64,000 bases of DNA, taken from NCBI RefSeq assembly GCF_000428725.1, contig NZ_KE386793.1, positions 1 through 64,000 of the forward strand. Reading direction: 5' to 3'. Numbering within the stretch: position 1 is the stretch's first letter; each line of letters starts with the position of its first letter. The notes under the pieces are model-generated. The model saw nothing but the letters and a program-made list of their open reading frames with translations. It ran no database searches and was not told the origin of the DNA. Made by a program: the position numbers and the translations under genes. The stretch is from Psychromonas aquimarina ATCC BAA-1526. GTDB lineage: Bacteria; Pseudomonadota; Gammaproteobacteria; Enterobacterales; Psychromonadaceae. This document shows positions 19,161 to 28,291 of the stretch, one piece after another.

Positions 19161-21797
19161 ATGACAAAAATTCATGTTATCCCGCATACTCACTGGGATC
19201 GCGAGTGGTATTTTACGCAGCAGGACAGTGATGTACTGGCCGCTTATAACTTCACTAAAGTGATTGAAACACTGGAAAAGCAGGTCGACTACAGCTGTTA
19301 TCATTTAGACGGTCAGTCTGCAATTGTTGAAGATTATCTGAAAATACTGCCGCATATGCGTGAACGTATGGCGAAACTTGTTAAGGATAAACGCCTGTTT
19401 ATCGGTCCCTGGTATACGCAGACTGATACTTTTAATGTTGCCGGCGAATCGATTATCCGTAACCTTAAATACGGAATGCATATTGCGGAGGAAATGGGAC
19501 ACTGCATGATGGTGGGTTATCTGCCGGATACCTTTGGTCATAACGCACAAATGCCGACTTTGTTTCAGGGATTCGGCATCGATAATATCGTTTTCTGGCG
19601 CGGCATTGATTATGACACTCAGGTTAAGCGCTCGAATTTCTTCTGGCAGTCTCCGGGCGGAGACCAGATTACGGCTTATAACCTGGTTTACGGTTACGGT
19701 GCGGCAAAGAATATAACCGCGCAAGCGAGTCACCTTGATAACAAGATTTTTCCAATGGTGGAAAAAATAAAAGCCCTGTCCGGGTTAGATGAAGTGTTAA
19801 TTCCCAGCGGCGGCGATCAGGTCAATATTGATCCCGCGCTCCCGGAAACGCTGCGCCAAGCCACGCAGCGCAGTCCGCAGGAGGATCTCTACTGTATCTC
19901 TTCAATGGAAGATTATGTTGATTATCTGCACCGCAGCTGCGGCAGTTTTGAAACCTATCAGGGGGAGTTCAAGGCGCCGCGTTATACACGGATCCATAAA
20001 ACCATCGGCTCTGTGCGTTACGATATTAAAAAGCTTAACTTTGAAATAGAGCAGTTTTTACTGAAAAAGCTGGAAGTGGTTAGTGCTGTTGCTAAAGCTC
20101 ATAATATTGAGGTGCATACCGAGCTTCTTGATATCGCCTGGAAGAAAATCATTGAATGTCATGCACATGACAGTATCGGCGGGTGTAACAGTGACGCTAC
20201 CAATGCGGATATTGTTCATCGTTTAAAACAGGCTGAAGAGATCTGTCTGGGATTATATAACCTGATCGTAAAAAACATTGCGGCACAGGTATGTGATGAA
20301 AATGAACTGATGATCTTCAATAACCGTCTTACTCCTTTTAACGGCATTGTTGATGCTGTTGTTTTTAGTAAACATGATGCGGTTGAAATTCATCATCAGG
20401 GAAACAGGTTAGATTCAGAGCTGGTCAGCCGGGAAAAACTTGACGGCGGTAAGATAATTGAAACAACTAAAAACGGCGAGAAAGAGGTTGATGTTCCTGC
20501 CTATTATCGTTTTACCTTAAAAGTGCGGGTCGCAGAATTACCGGCAATGGGTTACAGCACTTATCAGGTTGTTAAGGCTGATACGAAGACGCAGATAGAA
20601 AAAGACAGCAGCACTGAAATTGAAAATAACTATCTTACTTTATGCATAGAAAACGGCCGCCTGGTAGTGATTGAAAAGCACACAGGCCGCGAGATTAAAA
20701 ACCTAATTCGTTTTGAAAACCAGGCGGACGATGGTGACTCCTACGATTTCTCACCATTAGCCGGTGATACACCTCTGTATTCTGATACCTTTGAATTATT
20801 AGAAACTCAGAAAGGTGAACTTTGCCAGCAGATGAAGCTGCGCTGCAGCATGTCTGTGCCGGCGGATCTGCAGCAGCGCCGTTCAGGGCAGAACAGTACT
20901 CTTATTTCCTTTGTTGTTACATTAACATTAACAGCGGAACAGCAGAATCTGCAGCTTGATATCAGCACCTGTAATCAGGTTAAAGATCACCGCGTGCGTG
21001 TGCTGATTAATTCCGATATCTGCACTGAAAAATCTATCAGTACTTTGCCTTTTGCTTTAATGGAGCATGCCGTGGCACCGGATATTGCAGGCTGGCAGGC
21101 AGATTATCGTGAATGTCCTATTGATATCGAAACAACAGAAGGTGCCGCTGCACTTGCCCAGCCGGGGCGCGCCCTGCTGCTTAACGGCCGGGGATTAAAA
21201 GAGTTCCAGGTTCTTAAAGGTGCAGATGCGGATCAGATTGCCTTCACTCTGTTTAAATCAACGGGTGTGCTCGGTAAAGATGACTTGTTATGGCGTCCAG
21301 GACGAGCTTCGGGTATTAATAATACCGTGGTTCATACGCCCGATGCGCAGCTGCAGCAGACTATGCAGTTCAGCTTTGCGCTTGCCTTAACAGAAGAAGC
21401 TTCTCATCAGACAATTAGAGAGCTGGAAATTGAGTATCTGAATCAGCCGTTTTGTTATCAGAAACAAAGCCTTAATAGTTTTGAAAACCGTTTAGAGCGT
21501 TTTCAGGTGTCTTTTGAAAAAAGGCAGATGGCAAAATCTTTCAGCTTATTTTCAGTGCAGCAGGCACTGCAGTTATCCAGTATTTCGCACTCATTTTATC
21601 ATAAAGATGTGCTGTTATTACGTTTATACAACCCGGGCAATGAAGCGGTGCTGCTGGATATGAGGCAGTTTGACCATTTTGCCGAGGTAAGTATTGTTAA
21701 TTATCGTGAGCAGGTTATTGACAATGCAGACGCGCAGGTCGCACCGAATAATACGATTGATCTGCGTTTAGTGATTAAAGGGCAGTGTCATGTTTAA
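19161..21797 (+). CDS. mngB: GH38 alpha-mannosidase, MngB-like (phospho-mannosylglycerate hydrolase)
   Basis: In E. coli, MngB hydrolyses 2-O-(6-phospho-alpha-mannosyl)-glycerate, the product of PTS import, to mannose-6-phosphate and glycerate. The 878-residue product begins with the GH38 metal-site motif PHTHWDREW (H11, D13) and has the nucleophile region GYLPDTFGHNAQ (D123). The C-terminal half is the beta-sandwich part. The start is ATG 19161, not the longer frame from 19098, because homology begins exactly there and AGAGAA precedes it. It lies 71 bp after the permease gene and overlaps the next gene by 8 bp. No signal peptide, consistent with a cytosolic phosphosugar substrate. Confidence 0.88.
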   Translation: MTKIHVIPHTHWDREWYFTQQDSDVLAAYNFTKVIETLEKQVDYSCYHLDGQSAIVEDYLKILPHMRERMAKLVKDKRLFIGPWYTQTDTFNVAGESIIRNLKYGMHIAEEMGHCMMVGYLPDTFGHNAQMPTLFQGFGIDNIVFWRGIDYDTQVKRSNFFWQSPGGDQITAYNLVYGYGAAKNITAQASHLDNKIFPMVEKIKALSGLDEVLIPSGGDQVNIDPALPETLRQATQRSPQEDLYCISSMEDYVDYLHRSCGSFETYQGEFKAPRYTRIHKTIGSVRYDIKKLNFEIEQFLLKKLEVVSAVAKAHNIEVHTELLDIAWKKIIECHAHDSIGGCNSDATNADIVHRLKQAEEICLGLYNLIVKNIAAQVCDENELMIFNNRLTPFNGIVDAVVFSKHDAVEIHHQGNRLDSELVSREKLDGGKIIETTKNGEKEVDVPAYYRFTLKVRVAELPAMGYSTYQVVKADTKTQIEKDSSTEIENNYLTLCIENGRLVVIEKHTGREIKNLIRFENQADDGDSYDFSPLAGDTPLYSDTFELLETQKGELCQQMKLRCSMSVPADLQQRRSGQNSTLISFVVTLTLTAEQQNLQLDISTCNQVKDHRVRVLINSDICTEKSISTLPFALMEHAVAPDIAGWQADYRECPIDIETTEGAAALAQPGRALLLNGRGLKEFQVLKGADADQIAFTLFKSTGVLGKDDLLWRPGRASGINNTVVHTPDAQLQQTMQFSFALALTEEASHQTIRELEIEYLNQPFCYQKQSLNSFENRLERFQVSFEKRQMAKSFSLFSVQQALQLSSISHSFYHKDVLLLRLYNPGNEAVLLDMRQFDHFAEVSIVNYREQVIDNADAQVAPNNTIDLRLVIKGQCHV

Positions 21798-23484
21798 AAA
21801 TCAAATCAGAGAGAAAGTAACACTCCTTTATGGTCAGGAGCAGGCCGGACAGATTTGTGAATCCATCTTGACCTTAGTCGAAAAATGGCAGGGGAAAACA
21901 CCTGCTTATCAACCCTGGGTGGATCAGACAAGCAGTTACCTGATCACCTATGGCGACAGTATTTCACAGCAGGGACAAGCTCCGTTAGCGACGCTGAAAA
22001 CTTTTGCTGATAAACATCTTAAAGGCGTGCTTAGCAATATTCATATTCTGCCGATGTTTCCATACACCTCAGATGACGGCTTCAGCGTAGTGGATTACCG
22101 CGCAGTAGACAGTGATCTGGGGGACTGGAGTGATCTAAATGCGCTTGCTGAAAACTTTGATCTGATGTACGACTGCGTGATTAACCATATCTCTCAAAGC
22201 AGTGACTGGTTTCAGGGCTATTTAACGGGAGAAGAGGCTTATCAGGATTACTTTATTGTCAGCGATCCTGCTTTAGATCATTCAAGTGTTACCCGGCCGC
22301 GCGCTTTTCCGGTTTTAACGCCTTTTCAAAAAGCAGACGGTGAAACGGTACATATCTGGACTACCTTTTCACCGGATCAGATTGATATCAATTTTAAAAG
22401 TCCAAAAGTCCTGCTGGAAAGTATTGATATTCTGCTTATGTATGCGGCCAACGGCGGCCGTTCGATCCGTCTTGATGCGATAGGTTTTATCTGGAAAGTA
22501 CTCGGCAGCAGCTGTATTCACCTGCCGCAGACCCATGAAATTATTAAATTATGGCGGATTATTTTAGATCACACGGCTAAAGGCTGCCTGCTGATCACGG
22601 AAACCAATGTGCCGCATCAGGAAAATATATCCTATTTCGGCAATGCAGATGAAGCGCATATGGTTTACCAGTTTCCACTGCCGCCTTTGACCCTGCATGC
22701 TTTTTTAAGTCAGGACAGCCGGGTATTAACTAAATGGGCAGAAGGGTTGACGCTTGAGGCTGCTGCTAATTTACAAGCAGCTTCAAAGACCACCTATTTT
22801 AACTTTTTAGCCAGTCATGACGGCATTGGAGTGCGCCCGACAGAAGGTATTTTAAAGGATAGTGACCGCAGTATGATGTGCCGGGAAGTAGAGCGCAAAG
22901 GCGGACGGGTTAACTACAAAAATAACAGTGACGGTTCGCAGTCACCCTACGAGTTAAATATTAACTATTTAAGCGCACTTACTGAGCCTGCTGACAGCAC
23001 GCAGCAGAAAGCCGCTAAGTTTCTGGCTGCTCAGTCGCTGCTGCTGTCGTTTATCGGTGTGCCGGCGGTTTATTATCACAGTCTGTTAGGCAGTGAAAAT
23101 GATATTCAGGGTATGCAGGAGTCAGGGATAAACCGGCGCATCAATCGGGAGAAACTTGATTTATCAGTACTTGAAACTGAGCTGATGGAGGAGGGCAGTT
23201 TACGAAATATTATCTGTACTGAGCTGACACGTCTGCTGCGGATAAGAAGCTCACAGGCCGCGTTCTCCCCGCAGTCAAAACAGCAGGTATTGAATCTTTC
23301 CTGCGGATTGTTTGCGCTTATTCGCGGAGAGGACGAAGATACTGTCACATATGTGATGAATTTAACGGAACAGCCGCAGCAGGCCAGCCTGCTTTACAGC
23401 GGTTATGATCTGGTCAGCGGCAGGAAACTAAACTCTGAATTTACACTCGAAGCCTACCAGTTTGTCTGGTTAAAGCATCATTAA
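21790..23484 (+). CDS. GH13_18 glycoside phosphorylase (sucrose/glucosylglycerate phosphorylase-like)
   Basis: Retaining alpha-amylase-fold enzyme of 564 residues. The catalytic trio is visible: Asp near 229 in SIRLDAIGF, Glu near 271 in LITETNV and Asp near 343 in LASHDGIGV. ILPMFPYTSDDGFSVVDY and NRRINREKLD are typical of the sucrose-phosphorylase subfamily. Members phosphorolyse sucrose, sucrose 6'-phosphate or 2-O-glucosylglycerate. Because the operon handles mannosylglycerate-type substrates, I favour glucosylglycerate or a phosphorylated form, so the locus could take up both osmolytes. This specificity is inference; sequence alone does not separate the activities. It overlaps mngB by 8 bp. 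Confidence 0.85.
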   Translation: MFKNQIREKVTLLYGQEQAGQICESILTLVEKWQGKTPAYQPWVDQTSSYLITYGDSISQQGQAPLATLKTFADKHLKGVLSNIHILPMFPYTSDDGFSVVDYRAVDSDLGDWSDLNALAENFDLMYDCVINHISQSSDWFQGYLTGEEAYQDYFIVSDPALDHSSVTRPRAFPVLTPFQKADGETVHIWTTFSPDQIDINFKSPKVLLESIDILLMYAANGGRSIRLDAIGFIWKVLGSSCIHLPQTHEIIKLWRIILDHTAKGCLLITETNVPHQENISYFGNADEAHMVYQFPLPPLTLHAFLSQDSRVLTKWAEGLTLEAAANLQAASKTTYFNFLASHDGIGVRPTEGILKDSDRSMMCREVERKGGRVNYKNNSDGSQSPYELNINYLSALTEPADSTQQKAAKFLAAQSLLLSFIGVPAVYYHSLLGSENDIQGMQESGINRRINREKLDLSVLETELMEEGSLRNIICTELTRLLRIRSSQAAFSPQSKQQVLNLSCGLFALIRGEDEDTVTYVMNLTEQPQQASLLYSGYDLVSGRKLNSEFTLEAYQFVWLKHH

Positions 23485-23497
23485 GAAGGGCATAAAA

Positions 23498-24100
23498 ATG
23501 AAATTATCTGAATTAACTACACCTGATCTGATCATGCTTGATGCTCAGTTCAGCAGCCGCATTGAAGCAATTGAAGCTTTAACGGATAAGCTGACAGAGT
23601 CTGGAAAACTAAGCGATAAACAGCAGTTTCTTGATGCTGTTATGAAGCGTGAAGAGGAAGGCCCAACAGCGCTTGGTGAATATCTGGCAGTGCCGCATGG
23701 TAAATCTGAAGCGGTTAAGGAGCCTGTTTTTGCCTGTGCACTGCTGAAAAGTGAGCTGCCGTGGCAGGGACTAGACGGTGATGAACCCGTTAATATGGTT
23801 TTTTTATTAGCCATACCGCCTGCACAAGCCGGTTCAACGCATATGGCATTGTTGACAACTCTGACCTCGTCATTAGTTGATGATGATTTTCGAGAACGCC
23901 TTTTAGAAAGTAAAAATGCCGGGCAGATAATGGCGCTGTTTGCCGGTGATGAGGAGGAGCAGGACAACAGTGGAAACGGCGAAATAGAGTCAGCTGTGCA
24001 GAATGAAGAGCTGCAGGCTGCGGACCTGAGTAATACAGCTTATCCGGTATTCATTTTAGGCGGTTTAGCATTAGTTGTTATGATGTTCTTCATGCTTTAG
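23498..24100 (+). CDS. PTS EIIA, fructose/mannitol type, with a C-terminal membrane helix
   Basis: Phosphocarrier that passes phosphate from HPr to the EIIB domain of the operon's permease. Residues 1-150 form an EIIA(Fru) domain with the phosphorylated histidine H67 in EYLAVPHGKS. An acidic, Gln/Glu-rich linker follows (about 150-175). The protein ends in a predicted membrane helix (YPVFILGGLALVVMMFFML, about 181-199). Free-standing EIIA proteins of this family are normally soluble and about 150 residues long, so the tail is unusual and may keep EIIA beside the membrane permease. Last gene of the operon, 13 bp after the phosphorylase gene. Confidence 0.87.
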   Translation: MKLSELTTPDLIMLDAQFSSRIEAIEALTDKLTESGKLSDKQQFLDAVMKREEEGPTALGEYLAVPHGKSEAVKEPVFACALLKSELPWQGLDGDEPVNMVFLLAIPPAQAGSTHMALLTTLTSSLVDDDFRERLLESKNAGQIMALFAGDEEEQDNSGNGEIESAVQNEELQAADLSNTAYPVFILGGLALVVMMFFML

Positions 24101-24435
24101 ACACTGTTTACCTTAGCGGTACTGATATAAAACGGCCGCTTATGTCTGCATTTTTGGTGCACGGCATAAGCTGCTTTACTGATTATGAATAGGCATGCTT
24201 CCAGGAAATACATTCGTAACTATCTGATTTAACTTTCTTGTCTAATAACCCGTCCTGCTGTTTCCTGTATTTTATCACTGGCCTGTTTTCCTAGGCCGCA
24301 TTTATCAATTTATTATTTTGTTTTAAACATCCATAACTCATCAGCCGAGTTAATTTTTAGTCTATTATGATGTTTAGATAGTTAAGGTATATAAGCTGTT
24401 ATACGTAGATGCTTTCAAGGTTTGGAGGTACTAAT
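24101..24435. other. Intergenic region after the PTS operon
   Basis: No gene seen. A hairpin pairs GCTTATG (about 24138-24144) with CATAAGC (about 24166-24172); lacking a clear T run it is only a possible operon terminator. The remainder is AT-rich and presumably holds the promoter of the next gene. Confidence 0.45.
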
Positions 24436-25506
24436 ATGATCCGCAGCACTAAGCAGTTCGAAAAAGATGCTTACCGGGGCATCGGACACGTCAAAAGCAA
24501 AGAATTAAAAGATGTTATCAAGAAGCTGGGGCTGCATCACAGCAGGAGCGCTGTATGCTCTGCCCTGAGTAATCACCTGTTGATTGATCTGCGCGATTCA
24601 GTGATCAACTGGTCTATAAAACACCCCAAAGAGTTTGCTTCCCGCCACGGAGCAGAGCTGGCGCATGAAGTGATGGCAGAACTTGCTTCGAGCAGTGCAG
24701 AGCACCTCAAGCTTCTGGACGGGGATATCCTTTTCCGCTGGGTTCCCCGCGGTATCGAGCAGCGGGGAGCGCTGCAGTCTACTATTTCCGGTGCCCAGGC
24801 AGTTCAGGATTTCAGGCACCGCCAGCTCCTCAACAAAAAGGTTAATATACAGGTTTCTGCTATGGTCCTGCAGCATGTGGGTATCTACAGCAGCGGGCTT
24901 GTTATTGAGATTGGTGCTATGGGTTTGATGAGAAATCCAGTGCACGAAAGGGAACATTATGACCTGGTTCTACGCAGCAGGGAGTATGGCCGACATATTG
25001 CATTAACTGCAAAATCAGCCCTGTGCGGGCCTCGCTATTACAAAGTTGATCATCGTTGTAAATATCCCGTATGGGATCTGGCCTCAGTGGCTGTTATAGC
25101 GCATGCAGGAGCACCGTTACTGGTCCGGGAGCAGATTAATCTGCAGTTAGATGATCGCCGCCACCGGCAGGAGAGACAGAGTTATGTTCTGCAGCAGCGG
25201 GTAGTCTGCTCCCACTTCGTGAATGCCGTTCTGTACGCTTCCGTCAGGCCGCAGGGAACGCTGGCTGCCGCAACGGAGCATGCCTATGACGAAATATTCA
25301 AAATCGGGCCGGCTCAGATGTGGAGGGAGTTTATGCTTAAACAAGGGCTCTGGGCTCAGCTCGGTGCTGCTTTTGTCGGTCTTCAACATAAGGGCAGTCT
25401 CGACCGGAATATAGATCCCCGTACGCTGGGGGTAGGTCTAAAAATGCCTGCGGTTCCTAAAAAAGGAGATCGTCCGCCGTTACCAGGCTCACCGTTGTAT
25501 CAGTAG
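24436..25506 (+). CDS. Uncharacterised protein with a YiiX-like (permuted NlpC/P60) papain-like core
   Basis: I do not recognise a named family for the whole 356-residue protein. The pattern DGDILF (95-100), then LQHVGIYSSGLVIEI with H147 and E158, then VVCSHFVNAVLYAS with C258, matches the order Gly-Asp, His, Glu, Cys of permuted papain-like YiiX/LRAT proteins (peptidase or acyltransferase fold). The N-terminal 90 residues look helical, and the C-terminus ends in a Pro-rich tail (PKKGDRPPLPGSPLYQ). There is no signal peptide or membrane helix. ATG 24436 is chosen because GGAGGT lies 6 nt upstream; an in-frame ATG at 24409 lacks this. It is a single gene with its own terminator; the many Arg/His residues and apparently higher G+C suggest acquisition. 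Function unknown. Confidence 0.6.
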   Translation: MIRSTKQFEKDAYRGIGHVKSKELKDVIKKLGLHHSRSAVCSALSNHLLIDLRDSVINWSIKHPKEFASRHGAELAHEVMAELASSSAEHLKLLDGDILFRWVPRGIEQRGALQSTISGAQAVQDFRHRQLLNKKVNIQVSAMVLQHVGIYSSGLVIEIGAMGLMRNPVHEREHYDLVLRSREYGRHIALTAKSALCGPRYYKVDHRCKYPVWDLASVAVIAHAGAPLLVREQINLQLDDRRHRQERQSYVLQQRVVCSHFVNAVLYASVRPQGTLAAATEHAYDEIFKIGPAQMWREFMLKQGLWAQLGAAFVGLQHKGSLDRNIDPRTLGVGLKMPAVPKKGDRPPLPGSPLYQ

Positions 25507-25540
25507 GGATAAATAGATCAGCTTATAGCGTAATAAAGAA

Positions 25541-25590
25541 AAAGGCAGGACAGATTTGCGCAGCCTTATATGTCCTGCCTTTATGTTTTT
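25541..25590 (+). terminator. Rho-independent terminator
   Basis: AAAGGCAGGACA (25541-25552) pairs perfectly with TGTCCTGCCTTT (25571-25582), followed by a T-rich stretch. Ends the papain-like gene. Confidence 0.82.
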
Positions 25591-25738
25591 TAGATGTTCA
25601 GCTGCCGGTGTTTATTCGTCTCTGCAAGCTATCTTTAACTACTTGTTTTGTAATATACTTTTATCTGGCTCTCATTTCGTTGTAAATTGATAATTTTTAT
25701 GTCCTATGCTAACTGCAACATTTAAAGGATTATTTGTC

Positions 25739-27139
25739 GTGTCAATTCCAAATAATAACAATGCAAATAGATTACTCAAAAATGCTCTCTGCTTTTATCT
25801 GTTTTCTGCATCAAGCTCTCTTTATGCACAGGAAAATAATAGTGAAGTGGAGCCTTATCAAATCAAACCGAGTAATTCTGCATGGGAAGAAAAACAGATA
25901 GCTCCGAGCTTTTATAACAACCCCTATAAAGTGTCACTGTTTAATGCTCAGAATGGAGAAGATTCAGAACGTTTACTTTCGCAGACCTATTCGATATTTG
26001 GATATGGTTTTGCTGTGATCGGCGCGTTAGCTTTAATGCCGGAATCGATAACAAACTGGGATGATTCGAGCCGCGACAAAAATTTAGCTTCCAAATGGTT
26101 TGAGAATGTCAAAGCGGGTCCTGTGTGGGATCGTGATGACTGGTATATTAATGTTGTCGGCCACGGATATTTTGGCGGGGTATATTACCAGACAGCGCGT
26201 AAGTCAGGATATCGTCAGTGGGATGCATTTATATACTCATTTATGATGTCTACATTTTACTGGGAATACGGCATCGAAGCATTTGCCGAAGTCCCGTCTA
26301 TTCAAGATTTAGTCGTTACCCCTGTTCTTGGCTGGGCTTACGGGGAATGGGCTTTTAATACCGAAAAAGAAATCTGGGCTAACGGCGGTACGGTGTTAGG
26401 TTCGGAAGTGTTAGGCAATACATCACTATTTTTACTTGATCCGGTTGATTCTCTTGGGCGTAACTTCAATTACATGGTCGGTCAGGATATTATTAAAGCA
26501 GGTACGGGGTATTTTACTTTTCAGCAGGTAAAATCACCCTATGGGGAAACTGTCGATAATCAGGTGGGTTTTACTGTTCGTTATATGTACGGCTCAGGAG
26601 ACAGTAAAGCGCAGCCGGGTATCAGTGGTAAAAACAGAGAAAGCTCCCTCTATAATAACAGTCCTGCCGATCCGGTTGATACCGGTATTATCGGTTTTAG
26701 TGCTGGTGGTGTCTATGTAAATCCCGACAGCAGCTGGGGGGTAACGGATGATTATGGCTATCAGTGGTCGCTGGGTTTATATTTCACGAGAAGTTTTTCC
26801 ACACGTTTAAGCTACAGCACGGCAGATTTAAAAGATATACAAAGCGATCAAACCGTTAAGTATGAAAATTATAGTTTAGATATGCAGTATTACCTATATG
26901 CTGAATCAGATCTGAGACCCTTTCTTAAAGCGGGTTTTGGTGAAACCATGTTTGATGAAGATCGAGATGATAAAACTTTCCAAGTTAATGCCGGCTTAGG
27001 TCTGCACTATAAATTAGATAACAACTGGGCTGTTGAGGCCGCCTGGTCTAACTATTACAGCACCAGCACTAATACCAGAGAAAGTCAGGTAAGCACTTCA
27101 ATTATATACCGTTTCGGCAGAGGAGAGTGGTCTTTATAA
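25739..27139 (+). CDS. DUF3943-type outer-membrane-associated protein
   Basis: A 466-residue exported protein. The N-terminal hydrophobic stretch ending near SLYAQEN looks like a signal peptide. The central part (about 115-235), with WYINVVGHGYFGGVYYQTAR, FYWEYGIEAF and a motif ending GEWAF, fits the DUF3943 family. The C-terminal ~170 residues resemble an outer-membrane beta-barrel ending in an amphipathic strand (STSIIYRFGRGEWSL). I place the start at GTG 25739, 8 nt after AAAGGAT; an in-frame ATG at 25706 has no ribosome site. The biochemical role is unknown. Single-gene unit. Confidence 0.7.
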   Translation: MSIPNNNNANRLLKNALCFYLFSASSSLYAQENNSEVEPYQIKPSNSAWEEKQIAPSFYNNPYKVSLFNAQNGEDSERLLSQTYSIFGYGFAVIGALALMPESITNWDDSSRDKNLASKWFENVKAGPVWDRDDWYINVVGHGYFGGVYYQTARKSGYRQWDAFIYSFMMSTFYWEYGIEAFAEVPSIQDLVVTPVLGWAYGEWAFNTEKEIWANGGTVLGSEVLGNTSLFLLDPVDSLGRNFNYMVGQDIIKAGTGYFTFQQVKSPYGETVDNQVGFTVRYMYGSGDSKAQPGISGKNRESSLYNNSPADPVDTGIIGFSAGGVYVNPDSSWGVTDDYGYQWSLGLYFTRSFSTRLSYSTADLKDIQSDQTVKYENYSLDMQYYLYAESDLRPFLKAGFGETMFDEDRDDKTFQVNAGLGLHYKLDNNWAVEAAWSNYYSTSTNTRESQVSTSIIYRFGRGEWSL

Positions 27140-27528
27140 AGTACACCAGGAACTGCTCTGCATCCCCTGGAAAGCAGATTTTCTGCTTGATGCTGTTAAT
27201 TAGTTTAAATATTATATGGGAATATCTGCGCTTTAGTTTTGAATTTTGAGTTGTTGAGTTATCTATCCGAGCACGAATTTATACTCCGATAAGCTTAAAA
27301 GAGCGCCAAGTTATTTTTGGGGCGGGATAATAGCGGATTTTAGGGCAATAAAACAATAACCAAATGACTGTTTATTGACAAAAAACACAAACTTTGCAGA
27401 TATTCTTTGTAAAATAAGTACATACCGTTGTATGGTTCGTATTATTTGCTTCTCAAATCATTTAAGTCGATTACTTTAAGTTAGATGCTTAAATGAGGAG
27501 AAGTCTGATTATCTGTTATAAGTAAATT
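27140..27528. other. Intergenic region with a candidate promoter
   Basis: 389 bp without a gene. The left part has a small hairpin (AAGCAG-ATTTT-CTGCTT near 27173). The right part carries TTGACA (27375-27380), 17 nt, then AGATAT, a plausible sigma-70 promoter for the next gene, and a perfect short palindrome CATAC-CGTT-GTATG (27421-27434) that could be an operator. Confidence 0.5.
27375..27403 (+). promoter_or_regulatory. Candidate sigma-70 promoter
   Basis: A consensus -35 (TTGACA) stands 17 nt before AGATAT/GATATT. It lies 126 bp upstream of the ATG at 27529. The palindrome at 27421-27434 falls just downstream of the expected start site, a normal place for a repressor site. Confidence 0.5.
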
Positions 27529-28167
27529 ATGAATATTTCTCAGAAAGAAAAAAAGCTGTTTGAAGCCTGGTCATTTGACCGAAATGAGTTTGTTTTAGAT
27601 GGTGTGGTAGATGAAGATAAATTTGCACAATTAACCCCCTCCATATGTTTTGTCCTAAAAGATGCAAACGGTAAAAAAGATGACTGCCGGGATTTACGGA
27701 GCTTTCTCAAAGAAGGCGCGGGAGAACCGCTCTGGGATAATATTTCCAGATGGACACATGCGATTCGTCACCTCCAGGATGATATTGAATGGTCAAAATA
27801 CCAGTCGATAAGTAAAGAGTTCCGTATTAACGAATTAAATTATATTGCCGCATTTAACCTCAAGAAGTCCTCCGGTGCAGCTGCCGCTCACAACTCAAAT
27901 AATGTGCTTGAGCAGAGCAGACAGCTTATTAAGGAACAGTTTGAACTGTATTCTGCTGATATCACTGTCTGCTGCGGTACCGGCGGACAGCTAAAGTGGG
28001 CTCTTGGTCTTGAAAATACGCCATGGCAGGTGACCAGCAGAGGAGTTCAGTTTCTGGAATACAGCTCAGGCAAGTTTATAGTCTCTTTTTTACATCCGGC
28101 CACACGGATTAAAGACAGCTTCCTGCATTATGCGCTGCTGGATGCTGTACGAGAAATTTACCTGTAG
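27529..28167 (+). CDS. Uracil-DNA-glycosylase-superfamily-like hypothetical protein
   Basis: A 212-residue soluble protein. The early segment SICFVLKDANG, the mid segment ITVCCGTGGQ and the late SFLHPATR resemble motif positions of UDG-like domains, where a loop near strand 1 and a late HPS-like motif form the active site. The usual catalytic signature is not clear, so DNA repair activity is not established. It could be a divergent nucleic-acid or nucleotide-binding protein. It has its own predicted promoter and is convergent with the solute-binding gene. Recognition is weak. Confidence 0.5.
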   Translation: MNISQKEKKLFEAWSFDRNEFVLDGVVDEDKFAQLTPSICFVLKDANGKKDDCRDLRSFLKEGAGEPLWDNISRWTHAIRHLQDDIEWSKYQSISKEFRINELNYIAAFNLKKSSGAAAAHNSNNVLEQSRQLIKEQFELYSADITVCCGTGGQLKWALGLENTPWQVTSRGVQFLEYSSGKFIVSFLHPATRIKDSFLHYALLDAVREIYL

Positions 28168-28237
28168 CAGACTTTCTGTCACAAGTTTACTTAGGGTATA
28201 AAAGGCCTGCTGCATTTTAGTGTGCAGCTGGCCGGCA

Positions 28238-28272
28238 GTTCACTGACCGGTTTTCTGAACCGGTCAGTGAAC
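28238..28272. repeat. Perfect 15-bp inverted repeat between convergent genes
   Basis: GTTCACTGACCGGTT (28238-28252), loop TTCTG, then its exact complement (28258-28272). It probably acts as a transcription barrier for both strands, although no T run follows either arm. Confidence 0.7.
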
Positions 28273-28291
28273 TTCTGCGTCTCATCCTCCC

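Noticed and set aside
24598-24957. Minus-strand frame opposite the papain-like gene
   Set aside because: No ribosome site; the plus-strand gene has a good one and shows ordered active-site motifs.
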